Counted from the stretch's first letter, positions 34,647 to 43,624 are shown. The stretch is DNA of 64,000 bases from Flavobacterium noncentrifugens (GCF_900100375.1 NZ_FNEZ01000003.1:282183-346182), one strand, 5' to 3'. Numbers and translations: made by a program. Notes: generated by a model from the sequence alone, not told the origin.

Positions 34647-35546
34647 ATGAACAGAATACAAGAGCGTAAACTGAGTATGTATGAAGTTACGCAGGAAAAA
34701 ATCGAAAATTTTACGGCACCAACAATTGTTGCAAAAATGCCACAGTTTAGCAGCTATAGTATTGAATTTTTAGGAATTGTTTCTAAAATTAAAGAAACCG
34801 GCGCTGTTCAGGTGAAGCAACGCGAGGGGATTGCTACTGAAAAACAGATCCTGAAAGAATCCGCTGTTAATTTAGGATTAAAAATAAGTTTGGGCATTCG
34901 CGCTTTTGGCATCAATCAGAATAATGAAACGCTTATAGAAGCAATGTCTTACAGAAGGAGCAAACTGGGTTTATTAGCAGATAACATATTGGTCATGCAT
35001 TTGAATGGGATTAAGGATGTAGCATTAGAAAATCTGGCAAATCTTGGAGACTACCACATTACTCAAGATGTTATTATTGATTTCGAAAAAGCAATTCGTC
35101 AATTTGATACTTACATCCCGAAACCACGCGCAGGAATCGTTGAACACAAAGATGCTACGGCGTTGCTGGCTGCGCTTTTTGCTAAAGCTGATGCGTTACT
35201 GGTTAAAATGGATGCGCTTGCTGATGTGATCGCAGATCAGGAACCGGAGTTCTTCAGCACTTATAAAAGCAGCAGGATATTGGTGGATGCCGGTTATAGA
35301 ACGATTCCGCTTAGGGGCTTTGCAGCCGATGAAAATGGGTTGCCTGTGGAGAAAGCCAAGGTGTTTTTGAAAGGAACGAAGCTGAATGCTTTGACTACGG
35401 TAAAGGGAAATTTCCAGTTTAGGAAACTGCCGGAAGGGGTTTATGATATCGTTGTTCAGAAAAACGGATTTGAAGATGCTAATGAAAGCGTTGCCATTAC
35501 TGACGGGGAACGGATGGATTTAAAAATTGAAATGAGACGTGTATGA
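34647..35546 (+). CDS. Helical protein with a C-terminal carboxypeptidase-regulatory-like domain, no signal peptide
   Basis: 299 residues. Residues 1-200 are predicted mostly helical and match no family I know. From about 215 the sequence (LRGFAADENGLPVEKAKVFLKGT...GNFQFRKLPEGVYDIVVQKNGF) is a CarboxypepD_reg-like beta sandwich, the module usually found at the start of exported SusC-type receptors. Here there is no signal peptide or membrane helix, so it appears cytoplasmic, which is unusual. A terminator follows at 35561-35591. Confidence 0.78.
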   Translation: MNRIQERKLSMYEVTQEKIENFTAPTIVAKMPQFSSYSIEFLGIVSKIKETGAVQVKQREGIATEKQILKESAVNLGLKISLGIRAFGINQNNETLIEAMSYRRSKLGLLADNILVMHLNGIKDVALENLANLGDYHITQDVIIDFEKAIRQFDTYIPKPRAGIVEHKDATALLAALFAKADALLVKMDALADVIADQEPEFFSTYKSSRILVDAGYRTIPLRGFAADENGLPVEKAKVFLKGTKLNALTTVKGNFQFRKLPEGVYDIVVQKNGFEDANESVAITDGERMDLKIEMRRV

Positions 35547-35560
35547 GGATAATTACTTTG

Positions 35561-35591
35561 AAAACACCGGTTGATGCCGGTGTTTTTTTTT
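35561..35591 (+). terminator. Rho-independent terminator
   Basis: AAAACACCGG pairs with CCGGTGTTTT around TTGATG and is followed by a T-run. Confidence 0.88.
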
Positions 35592-35638
35592 ATCCAAAAA
35601 CCATTAAACATTTGTAAATCAGCACCATCAATATAAAA

Positions 35639-35668
35639 TTGGCTATTGCTTAATTAAAGCTATCTTTG
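35639..35668 (+). promoter_or_regulatory. Full -33/-7 promoter for the DEAD-box helicase
   Basis: TTG at 35639-35641, 19 bases of spacer, then TATCTTTG at 35661-35668. This is the best match to the Bacteroidetes promoter consensus in the window, 14 bases before the ATG. Confidence 0.65.
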
Positions 35669-35682
35669 CAAAAAATTTCACC

Positions 35683-37029
35683 ATGACCTTTGAGCAATTC
35701 AATCTTCCAAAATCTGTACAAAAAGCCATAGACGAACTGGGGTTTACAACGCCGACGCCTATTCAGGAAAAATCATTTTCGGTTGTTATGTCGGGGCGCG
35801 ATATGATGGGAATTGCGCAAACTGGAACTGGGAAAACCTTTGCTTACTTACTTCCTTTGTTGAAGCTTTATAAGTTTACACCTACGGAAACGCCGAAAAT
35901 CGTAATCCTTGTACCCACCCGCGAGCTTGTTGTTCAGGTCGTTGAAGAAGTGGAAAAACTAACGAAATACTTGTCGATTCGCACCCTCGGGATTTATGGT
36001 GGCGTGAACATCAACACACAAAAGAAAGCGGTTTATGCCGGGCATGATATTTTAGTGGGAACGCCTGGGCGCGTGATGGACCTGGCTTTAGACAACGTCA
36101 TCCGTTTTGATGAAACGCAAAAGCTGGTCATTGACGAGTTTGATGAGATGCTGAACCTGGGTTTTCGCCCGCAGCTGACATCAATTTTAGCGATGATGAA
36201 AACCAAACGCCAGAACATTTTGTTTTCGGCGACGATGACTGATGAAGTCGATGAAATTTTGAATGATTATTTTGATTTTCCTGAGGAAGTGACTTTGGCT
36301 GCTTCGGGAACACCGCTGGAAAATATTACACAACTCGCTTATTCGGTTGTGAATTTTAATACGAAGATCAACCTTTTGAAACATTTGCTTCAACAAGACG
36401 AATCGATGGAGCGTGTGCTGGTATTTGTGAACAATAAGAAAATCGCCGATATGCTGCATGAGCGCATTGATGCTGATTTTCCTGGGCAGTTTGGCGTGAT
36501 CCACTCGAACAAATCACAGAATTACCGTTTGACAACGATGGCAAACTTTCAGGCGGGCGAATTGCGCGGACTGATTACTTCGGATATCATGGCGCGTGGA
36601 CTCGACATTTCAGATATTTCGCACGTCATCAATTTTGAGATGCCTGAGATGCCCGAATTGTACATGCACCGTATTGGAAGAACCGGTCGTGCCGATGCAA
36701 AGGGAACGGCGATCAGTTTTTTTACGCCTCGTGAAGAAGAGATTAAAATTGGCGTGGAACTTTTGATGAACCAGGAACTCCATCCTGAACCTTTTCCGGA
36801 AGAAGTCGAAATTTCTACTTTATTGATTGGCCCTGAAAAAGAAAAAGAGAAGATCAAATTCCTGATGAAAAAGCCAAAGCTTGATGGTGACGGGGCTTTT
36901 CATGAGAAAACGGCTAAGAACAAGAAAGTAAACCTTGGCGGGCCTTCGAAAACGAAGAAGAAAACTTCGGGATCGGTGAATAGGAATATGTTGCGGGAGC
37001 AGAATAAGAAGCGGAATAAGAAGAAGTAG
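35683..37029 (+). CDS. DEAD-box RNA helicase with DEFD in motif II
   Basis: 448 residues. Q motif PTPIQEKSF, motif I AQTGTGKT (about 45-52), motif Ib/III TPGR and SAT, motif VI HRIGRTGRA are all present. Motif II reads DEFD (151-154) instead of DEAD. The C-terminus ends in a lysine-rich tail (KKTSGSVNRNM...KKRNKKK) suited to RNA binding. Likely ribosome assembly or RNA remodelling, possibly cold-linked. It ends at the convergent hairpin at 37071-37128. Confidence 0.93.
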   Translation: MTFEQFNLPKSVQKAIDELGFTTPTPIQEKSFSVVMSGRDMMGIAQTGTGKTFAYLLPLLKLYKFTPTETPKIVILVPTRELVVQVVEEVEKLTKYLSIRTLGIYGGVNINTQKKAVYAGHDILVGTPGRVMDLALDNVIRFDETQKLVIDEFDEMLNLGFRPQLTSILAMMKTKRQNILFSATMTDEVDEILNDYFDFPEEVTLAASGTPLENITQLAYSVVNFNTKINLLKHLLQQDESMERVLVFVNNKKIADMLHERIDADFPGQFGVIHSNKSQNYRLTTMANFQAGELRGLITSDIMARGLDISDISHVINFEMPEMPELYMHRIGRTGRADAKGTAISFFTPREEEIKIGVELLMNQELHPEPFPEEVEISTLLIGPEKEKEKIKFLMKKPKLDGDGAFHEKTAKNKKVNLGGPSKTKKKTSGSVNRNMLREQNKKRNKKK

Positions 37030-37070
37030 TTTGAGCTATAAGTAAAGGTCTTAAGTGCTTTGCATTTTTT

Positions 37071-37128
37071 GAACCATTAAGGAATTAAGAAGTATGAAGT
37101 TTCATGATCTTAATTCCTTAATGGTTTT
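37071..37128. terminator. Long convergent hairpin, family B, copy 2
   Basis: A 19-bp perfect inverted repeat (AACCATTAAGGAATTAAGA at 37072-37090 with its complement at 37108-37126) and an inner ATGAA/TTCAT, followed by TTTTATTTTTTT. It lies between the convergent helicase and lactonase genes and can serve both strands. Related to the hairpin at 12823-12866. Confidence 0.8.
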
Positions 37129-37139
37129 ATTTTTTTGGA

Positions 37140-38249
37140 TTATTCAGCTTTTGTGAATATTAGATTTACAGGTGAGCATAATTCTATTTTTTTACCGGAA
37201 TTAGTCAATTCACCTGTGGCTTGATTGCGATTGAAGATGATAATGTCATTGGAATCCTGATGGGCGACGAGAACGAATTTTCCGCCGGGAACGATGGTGA
37301 AATCGCGTGGATTCTTTCCTCCTGTTGAAATTGTTTTTTTGTGTACCAATTTTCCTTTGGCGTTGACTTCGAACAAGGAAATCGTGTTGGCTTCACCCCG
37401 ATTTGTGGCGTAGACGAATTTGCCGTCATTTGAGATTTTAATTGCGGCACCGCCATTTTGCCCTTTGAAACCATTTTGGGCGAGTGTTGCTTCCTGAATG
37501 CGTTGTAATTTTCCGTTGAAGTAGTCAAAAACCGTGATCGTTCCGTCGAGTTCCTGCAAAAGATAGATGAATTTTCCATCGGGACTGAAGATTAAATGGC
37601 GCGGGCCGCTCCCGGTTTTGATGGCAATCGTATCTTTGAATTTGAGAATTTCATTTGTGGAAGCTGGGTTGTATTGGTAAAGATAAATCCGGTCGGTACC
37701 GAGGTCGTTTGCAAGCACAAACTTTTTATCGGGTGAAAACTGAACCATGTGCACATGTGCGCTTTCCTGCCTTTGTTTGTTGATGCTGGAACCTTCGTGT
37801 TTGATTACCTGTGCGGCTTTTGCGAGGCTTCCATCAGGATTTTTCTTAAATATTGAAATCGTTCCACCGGAATAGTTTGCGGAGATTACGTTTTGATCGG
37901 CGTTGATGATGTAGCACGGATCGGCGCCTTCGGAACTTTGCTTGTTTAAGAGATCGAGCCTGCCGGATTTGGGTTGGAATTTGAATGAAGAAATGGTGCT
38001 TTCTTTTCCGCTTTCATTTACCGAATACACGAATTTATCGTCCGGTGAAACGGTTAAATAACTTGGGCTAATGGCTTTATCTGTGTTGTTTTTGAGTTTA
38101 AATGCGGCGGTTTCGGTATTGAAATCATACACATAAATCCCTTTGCTGTCGCAAGAATGCGTGTAAGTTCCGACAAGCAAATCCATATTTGCCTGGGCAA
38201 AATTCTGTAAGAAAAACAACAACGCGGCAACAGATAACAACTTTTTCAT
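37140..38249 (-). CDS. Secreted lactonase-fold protein (6-phosphogluconolactonase-like beta-propeller)
   Basis: 369 residues from the ATG at 38249, which gives a signal peptide (MKKLLSVAALLFFLQNFAQA); the frame extends to an ATG at 38267. Repeated SPDxKFVY-type phrases (TVSPDDKFVYSVNE, FSPDGKFIYLLQE, SNDGKFVYATNR) mark the seven-bladed propeller of the lactonase family PF10282. Exported, so not the cytoplasmic pentose-phosphate enzyme; substrate unknown. Confidence 0.87.
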   Translation of the reverse strand: MKKLLSVAALLFFLQNFAQANMDLLVGTYTHSCDSKGIYVYDFNTETAAFKLKNNTDKAISPSYLTVSPDDKFVYSVNESGKESTISSFKFQPKSGRLDLLNKQSSEGADPCYIINADQNVISANYSGGTISIFKKNPDGSLAKAAQVIKHEGSSINKQRQESAHVHMVQFSPDKKFVLANDLGTDRIYLYQYNPASTNEILKFKDTIAIKTGSGPRHLIFSPDGKFIYLLQELDGTITVFDYFNGKLQRIQEATLAQNGFKGQNGGAAIKISNDGKFVYATNRGEANTISLFEVNAKGKLVHKKTISTGGKNPRDFTIVPGGKFVLVAHQDSNDIIIFNRNQATGELTNSGKKIELCSPVNLIFTKAE

Positions 38250-38344
38250 AAAGATCATTTTAGCCATGTAAAAGTAAGGGATTAGAAATTATTTTACACT
38301 TAAAAAAAATCCAAAACTACGACCGACAACTGGGGTTTAATTTG

Positions 38345-38352
38345 TATTTTTG
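38345..38352 (+). promoter_or_regulatory. -7 box (TATTTTTG) for the BatA-like operon
   Basis: Consensus TAnnTTTG 65 bases before the ATG at 38418. Confidence 0.5.
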
Positions 38353-38417
38353 GCAAACGCGGTGCATTCACTGAACGCCGCTGAAAATCAACAACAGTGA
38401 TGTAAATTTAAATCGGA

Positions 38418-40346
38418 ATGCAGTTCAAACACCCGGAAATTCTTTACTTTCTTTTCTTACTTGTTATTCCAATCCTGGTTCATTTATTTCAATTACGCCG
38501 ATTTAAAAAGGAATATTTTACGAATGTCCGCTTCCTTCAGGAACTTTCCATCCAAACCCGCAAAAGCTCGAAACTCAAGAAATGGTTGCTGCTTGCGACA
38601 CGTTTATTGATCTTAGCCTGTATTATCATTGCGTTTGCGCAGCCGTTTTTTAAAGCGAAAGACAGTAATAATGTGACGAATGAAATGTATGTTATTCTCG
38701 ACAATTCGTTTAGCATGCAGGCCAAAGGCAAGAAAGGCGAACTGATGAAACGCGCGGTTCAGGAACTGCTCGAAAGCGCGCCGGAGAATATGAGTTTTTC
38801 TTTGCTGACGAATTCTGAAACGTTTTGGAATACCGATATGAAGTCTGTCCGCAAGGATTTACAGAATTTAAAATACAGCGCTTCGGCGTTTGAGCCTGAA
38901 AATTTACTGGCAAAAATCAATGGGCGTAAAACAGTTTTCAATAAAGACATTGTTGTGATTACCGATGCAGTTGGCTTGCAGAAAAAGCAACTGAAAAGCA
39001 TTGATGCCAATTCAAATACGTATTTCATTATTCCGAAAGCCGAACAGAAAAACAACATTTCGGTAGACAGTGTTTTCATCAGCCAGCAGCTAGATAATTT
39101 TTATGAGATCGGTGTGAAATTGTCGGCTTATGGAAATGATTTTAAGAGCATTCCGATTGCGCTGTACAATAAAAATAAGCTCATTGCGAAGACTTTGGTG
39201 CAATTTGATACTAAAAAAAAGAATGTTGTTTTTACGATTCCGAAAGAAGATTTTCACGGTTATGTTTCGATTGCGGATAACGGATTGGAATATGACAACA
39301 AATTGTTTTTCAGCATTTCAAAACCTGAAAAAGTAAATGTGATTTCGATTGGAGATGCAGATAAAAGCGGATTTTTGTCGCGGATTTACACGAATGACGA
39401 ATTTAGTTTTAACAATTTCCCACTTGCGAATTTAGATTATAATTTGCTTGAAAAACAAGATGCTATTGTATTGAATGAACTTAAAGACATTCCGCAGGCT
39501 TTGCAAACAACTTTGAAATCATTTGTAGAAAAAGGCGGAAATTTAGTTGTGATTCCGTCTACGGAAAGTTCGGTTTCAAACATCAATTCTTTGCTTGCTA
39601 ATTTCGGTGCGATGCAATTCAAATCATTGCAAACCACGCAGAAAATGGTGACAAAAATCAATTTCAGCCATCCATTATTCGGAAGTGTATTTGAGAAGAA
39701 AACCGAAAATTTCCAATATCCAAATACGAAAACGTCGTTCGTAATCAATTCTAATGCGCCCGCAGCATTGAGTTATGAAGACCAAAGCGCGTTTTTGAGT
39801 TCGCTGCAAAATGCCGTTTCATCGGTGTATGTTTTTTCGGCTGCGATTGATAAAATGAATTCGAATTTCCAGAACTCGCCGTTAATTGTTCCAACATTTT
39901 ACAATATGGCGCAAAGCGGAATGAAATCGGGCGTGAATGCGATTACTATTGGTGAAAGTAAGCCATTTGTCGTTGATGCGTTGTTGTCGAAAGACGAAAT
40001 CGTATCGGTTAAAAATGGCGATGAAAAATTCATTCCGGTTCAACAGATATTGAATAATAAAGTGAAGCTGACGTTTGGCGATTATCCGGAAACGGCTGGA
40101 AATTTCGGGATTTTTAAACAAGATGAATTGGTAAAAAACATCAGTTTCAATTATGCCCGAACCGAAAGCGATTTGTCGCAAACTAATGAAGATGCTGCCG
40201 CAGATTTCAAGCAGGCAGAAACAATCGACTCCGTTTTTACGACACTGCAAACCAACCGCACAGACAACCAGATCTGGAAATGGTTTGTTATTTTGACCTT
40301 ACTATTTTTAGCCACAGAATTATTCATCCAAAAATTGGTAAAATGA
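38418..40346 (+). CDS. BatA-domain / VWA-like membrane protein
   Basis: 642 residues. An N-terminal BatA segment (FKHPEILYFLFLLVIPILVHLF, then RRFKKEYFTNVRFL) is followed by a second helix near 57-78 and a VWA-like domain with YVILDNSFSM at about 91-100; the MIDAS motif DxSxS is altered to DNSFS, which keeps D and S. A large periplasmic region (about 100-615) and a final membrane helix (616-635) complete it. It heads a four-gene operon; its stop overlaps the next gene's ATG (ATGA). Confidence 0.87.
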   Translation: MQFKHPEILYFLFLLVIPILVHLFQLRRFKKEYFTNVRFLQELSIQTRKSSKLKKWLLLATRLLILACIIIAFAQPFFKAKDSNNVTNEMYVILDNSFSMQAKGKKGELMKRAVQELLESAPENMSFSLLTNSETFWNTDMKSVRKDLQNLKYSASAFEPENLLAKINGRKTVFNKDIVVITDAVGLQKKQLKSIDANSNTYFIIPKAEQKNNISVDSVFISQQLDNFYEIGVKLSAYGNDFKSIPIALYNKNKLIAKTLVQFDTKKKNVVFTIPKEDFHGYVSIADNGLEYDNKLFFSISKPEKVNVISIGDADKSGFLSRIYTNDEFSFNNFPLANLDYNLLEKQDAIVLNELKDIPQALQTTLKSFVEKGGNLVVIPSTESSVSNINSLLANFGAMQFKSLQTTQKMVTKINFSHPLFGSVFEKKTENFQYPNTKTSFVINSNAPAALSYEDQSAFLSSLQNAVSSVYVFSAAIDKMNSNFQNSPLIVPTFYNMAQSGMKSGVNAITIGESKPFVVDALLSKDEIVSVKNGDEKFIPVQQILNNKVKLTFGDYPETAGNFGIFKQDELVKNISFNYARTESDLSQTNEDAAADFKQAETIDSVFTTLQTNRTDNQIWKWFVILTLLFLATELFIQKLVK

Positions 40347-41596
40347 AAATAATCATCCGCGAAGCGAAAATCATTGATCCGAAAAGCAAATTCCACAATC
40401 AGGTTGTTGATGTTCAGATTGAAAATGGCATCGTGAAGAAAATCGGATCGAAGCTTTCAAATGACAACAAATTGGAAGAAATCAAGCTTGACAATTTACA
40501 CCTTTCACAAGGCTGGTTTGACAGCAGCGTCTCTTTGGGCGAACCTGGTTTTGAAGACCGCGAAACGATTGCAAACGGACTCAATGTTGCTGCGAAAAGC
40601 GGTTTTACGGGAATTGCCTTGCAACCAAATTCTGCTCCGGTAATCGACAACCAGTCGCAGGTAAATTTTGTAAAATCGAAATCGAATGGTTTTGCAACCG
40701 ATTTATTTCCAATTGGCGCACTCACAAAAAATAGTGAAGGCAAAGACCTGGCCGAATTGTTCGACATGAAAAACTCCGGCGCAGTAGCGTTTGGCGATTA
40801 CAATAAAAATTTAGAAAATGCGAATTTGCTCAAAATCGCATTGCAATATGTGCAGGATTTTGATGGTTTGGTCGTTGCGTATTCTCAGGATTTCAATATA
40901 AAGGGAAGCGGCGTGGCGAATGAAGGCATTATTTCCACTCGATTGGGATTGAAAGGAATTCCGAATCTTGCAGAAGAATTGCAGATTGCACGGAATTTAT
41001 TCATACTCGAATATACTGGCGGAAAATTGCACATCCCAACGATTTCAACTGCAAAATCGGTACAATTGATCAAAGATGCAAAAGTGAAAGGATTGAACGT
41101 CAGTTGCAGTGTTTCGGTGCATCATTTGGTTTTGACCGATGAAAAACTTGACGGATTTGACACGCGATTTAAAGTAACGCCGCCGCTGCGGATTGAAGCT
41201 GATCGAAAAGCGTTGCTAAAAGGCTTGAAAGATGGAACGATCGATATGATCACATCCGATCACAATCCGATCGATATCGAACATAAGAAAATGGAATTTG
41301 ACCTTGCTAAAAATGGAACTATTGGTTTGGAAAGCGCTTTCGGAGCGTTGTTAACGGTGCTTCCATTGGAAATTATTGTTGGAAAACTGACTTCGGGAAG
41401 GCGCTTTTTCGGTACTGAAAATGAATCCATTTCTGAAAATTCAAAAGCCAATTTCACTTTATTCAACCCTGAAGGAAACTGGAATTTCTCAAAAGCAAAC
41501 ATCTTATCAAAATCCAAAAACTCCGCTTTTCTTGGTGCAAAAATGACCGGAAAAGTCTACGGAATTTTGAACAACAGCCAATTGATCTTACAATAA
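40343..41596 (+). CDS. Pseudo-dihydroorotase (dihydroorotase homologue lacking metal ligands)
   Basis: 417 residues from the ATG at 40343, overlapping the previous stop by four bases. The overall sequence is clearly of the dihydroorotase class (EPGFEDRETI, GALTKNSEG, LGLKGIPNLAEELQIARNL, SDHNPI). But the metal-binding DxHxH reads D60-S-S-V-S, the later HxED position reads AYSQD (179-183), and the H-x-S-T position reads HIPTIST (230-236) without the ligand His. Only Asp306 remains. It cannot hold a binuclear zinc centre of the usual kind, so it is probably not a dihydroorotase. Such homologues are, from memory, common in Flavobacteria. A structural or regulatory role is possible. Confidence 0.85.
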   Translation: MKIIIREAKIIDPKSKFHNQVVDVQIENGIVKKIGSKLSNDNKLEEIKLDNLHLSQGWFDSSVSLGEPGFEDRETIANGLNVAAKSGFTGIALQPNSAPVIDNQSQVNFVKSKSNGFATDLFPIGALTKNSEGKDLAELFDMKNSGAVAFGDYNKNLENANLLKIALQYVQDFDGLVVAYSQDFNIKGSGVANEGIISTRLGLKGIPNLAEELQIARNLFILEYTGGKLHIPTISTAKSVQLIKDAKVKGLNVSCSVSVHHLVLTDEKLDGFDTRFKVTPPLRIEADRKALLKGLKDGTIDMITSDHNPIDIEHKKMEFDLAKNGTIGLESAFGALLTVLPLEIIVGKLTSGRRFFGTENESISENSKANFTLFNPEGNWNFSKANILSKSKNSAFLGAKMTGKVYGILNNSQLILQ

Positions 41597-41597
41597 T

Positions 41598-41927
41598 ATG
41601 AATACTGAAACTATCGAAAAAGGCAAATCGACGGCGATCACGAGTTATATTTTAATCGTGGGCGTTTTGATTGCGATGTCGATGAACGGCGAGGATAAAA
41701 ATGCGTTTGCTTCGTTTCACATCAGGCAATCTTTGGGTTTGTCTCTGACGTTTATTTCGCTTGGGCTGATCATTTCAAATTTTGACAATCCGGTGATTTC
41801 GATGTCGATGTATTTGTTTATTTCGGTGTTGTGGATTTACGGAATGTTCAGTGCGATCAACGGACAAACAAGACCAATTCCGTTACTCGGAAATCTTTTT
41901 CAAAAATGGTTTAAAAGCATTTCTTAA
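41598..41927 (+). CDS. Small membrane protein (DUF4870/Tic20-like)
   Basis: 109 residues with three membrane helices (about 14-30, 44-62, 66-86). The FASFHIRQSLGLSLTF segment after a polar loop is typical of DUF4870-like proteins. It begins one base after the pseudo-dihydroorotase stop. Role unknown. Confidence 0.78.
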   Translation: MNTETIEKGKSTAITSYILIVGVLIAMSMNGEDKNAFASFHIRQSLGLSLTFISLGLIISNFDNPVISMSMYLFISVLWIYGMFSAINGQTRPIPLLGNLFQKWFKSIS

Positions 41928-41929
41928 CT

Positions 41930-42577
41930 ATGAATTTATCTTTAGAATATTTAATTCGCGAGCCTAAAGTAAAACTGGATAAAAATCCGCTTTTGCTTTT
42001 ATTGCACGGTTATGGCAGCAATGACGCCGATTTATTTTCATTCGCGACTGAACTTCCTGACGAATATTATGTCGTTGCCGCGCGTGCACCTTATAATTTG
42101 CAATATGGAAGTTATGCGTGGTATGCGATTAATTTTGATGCCGATGAAAATAAGTTTTCAGACGTGGAACAGGCAAAGGAATCGCGAAATTTAATCGTGA
42201 AATTTATTGATGAATTAACTGAGAATTTCCCGATTGATGCCAATAACATTACACTTTTCGGGTTTAGCCAAGGCTCGATTTTGAGTTACGCTGTTGCATT
42301 ATCTTATCCTGAAAAAGTGCAGCGTGTCGTGGCGATGAGCGGTTATGTAAATCCCGAAATGGCGATTGAAAATTATTCGGGAAATGATTTTTCAAATCTT
42401 AAAATATTCGCTTCACACGGAACTGTAGACCAGGTCATTCCAATTGACTGGGCACGAAAAGTAACACCTTTTCTCGATGATTTAAAAATCGAGAATGTGT
42501 ATAAAGAATATCCTGTCGGGCATGGCGTCGCGCCGCAAAACTTTTTTGACTTCAGGAATTGGCTGGAAAGTAGATAA
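41930..42577 (+). CDS. Phospholipase/carboxylesterase-family alpha/beta hydrolase
   Basis: 215 residues, no signal peptide. The nucleophile is Ser114 in GFSQGS; the catalytic Asp lies in SHGTVDQVIP and His in PVGHGVAP near 204. The oxyanion loop is LLLHGYGSN at about 24-32. Likely a cytoplasmic carboxylesterase or lysophospholipase of the LYPLA type. Last gene in the operon, two bases after the previous stop. Confidence 0.9.
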   Translation: MNLSLEYLIREPKVKLDKNPLLLLLHGYGSNDADLFSFATELPDEYYVVAARAPYNLQYGSYAWYAINFDADENKFSDVEQAKESRNLIVKFIDELTENFPIDANNITLFGFSQGSILSYAVALSYPEKVQRVVAMSGYVNPEMAIENYSGNDFSNLKIFASHGTVDQVIPIDWARKVTPFLDDLKIENVYKEYPVGHGVAPQNFFDFRNWLESR

Positions 42578-42580
42578 AAA

Positions 42581-42648
42581 AGCCATAAGTGAAAAGGCAA
42601 AAGACATAATTTTAAAACCGTAGCGGTAAACCTTTTGCCTTTTGCCTA
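42581..42648. repeat. Hairpin repeat family C, copy 1
   Basis: GGCAAAAG (42596 on) pairs with CTTTTGCC, and ACCG with CGGT around a TAG loop. It lies between convergent genes (42577 forward end, 42651 reverse end). The reverse complement of the element at 45979-46042 resembles it over most of its length. Confidence 0.65.
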
Positions 42649-42650
42649 AA

Positions 42651-43118
42651 TTACTGTCCTGTATATAAAATGTCTTTTCCTTTTTTGAGCACATATCCTT
42701 TCCACGGAATGAGCTGCCAGTCGCCGTTAACATATTGACCGCCTTCGGATTTTCGTTTTAAAATAATGGATTTTTGATTTGGGACAAACAATTCTGCTTT
42801 GTTGCCGTTTTCTTCAAAGATGACAAACGCAGCCATTCCTGCAGGTTGATTTTCAGAATCATACGGAGATAATTTTGTTCCTTCTTCGAAGATTCGAATG
42901 CATTTCTGTTTGAGTTCTGACCAGGTGTAACCAGTTGAAGATTTGCAACCGTGAGCATCAGAATCAGCTCCGACAGTTGGCACTTTTGCAGTATCGATTT
43001 CAACTTTCACGCCATCTTTGGTGATGGAATCTTTCACCACATCTGGCACAGCCATTTCTCCTTTTTTCGTACACGAAATGATTAGAAATAAACTTAAAAA
43101 TACAATTGCATTTCTCAT
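42651..43118 (-). CDS. Lipoprotein with a GCxxSxGYxWSxLKxxC motif
   Basis: 155 residues; lipobox IISC (Cys16). The motif HGCKSSTGYTWSELKQKCIR (about 56-75) with its two cysteines occurs in a group of flavobacterial lipoproteins as I recall. The rest is a beta-rich domain. Third gene of the reverse operon with the MBL hydrolase; one base separates it from the gene upstream. Confidence 0.78.
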   Translation of the reverse strand: MRNAIVFLSLFLIISCTKKGEMAVPDVVKDSITKDGVKVEIDTAKVPTVGADSDAHGCKSSTGYTWSELKQKCIRIFEEGTKLSPYDSENQPAGMAAFVIFEENGNKAELFVPNQKSIILKRKSEGGQYVNGDWQLIPWKGYVLKKGKDILYTGQ

Positions 43119-43119
43119 C

Positions 43120-43620
43120 TTATTGTTGGTATATAATCGATTGGATCACTTCAAACGACACCGATTCGTTTTCATTGATAAAATATTTCAAAAGCACCTC
43201 GCCCCAATATTTCCCGTCGTTATAATCAGCGATGATCCAACGGTGGTTTAGGATTTTTGCTTTGTTGATGATGAATTTCTGTGCGCCAAGCTGCTCCTGG
43301 CCTGTATATGGATTTCCTTTTGGATTCGTGTTAAAATCCATTAATTTCTCGGTTACATACGGAATCAGTTTTTGGTACGGAATGTATTTTCCGGTAGCAT
43401 TATTTTCAAAATAATTCTGCGCATTGTCGTTTTTTTCAAGTGAAAAATAACCGGCATCGGCAAGTTTAGAATTTACAGAAGTCAGGCTGTCGCCGAGGCG
43501 TTTGCTGATTTTTGTATTGCGTTCCTGCTCAAAAGCCGTTTCTTTGCTGAAATACATATACGTGAAAACGTTCATCAAAACAGCAAGAATAAACAGGTAA
43601 AGGAAAAGTGATTTTTTCAT
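43120..43620 (-). CDS. Membrane-anchored hypothetical protein
   Basis: 166 residues with an N-terminal anchor helix (about 5-24) and a periplasmic domain with YNDGKYWGEVLLKYFINENESVSF. I do not recognise a family. It starts four bases after the MBL hydrolase stop and ends one base before the lipoprotein start, so the three are one operon. Confidence 0.75.
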   Translation of the reverse strand: MKKSLFLYLFILAVLMNVFTYMYFSKETAFEQERNTKISKRLGDSLTSVNSKLADAGYFSLEKNDNAQNYFENNATGKYIPYQKLIPYVTEKLMDFNTNPKGNPYTGQEQLGAQKFIINKAKILNHRWIIADYNDGKYWGEVLLKYFINENESVSFEVIQSIIYQQ

Positions 43621-43624
43621 GGTA

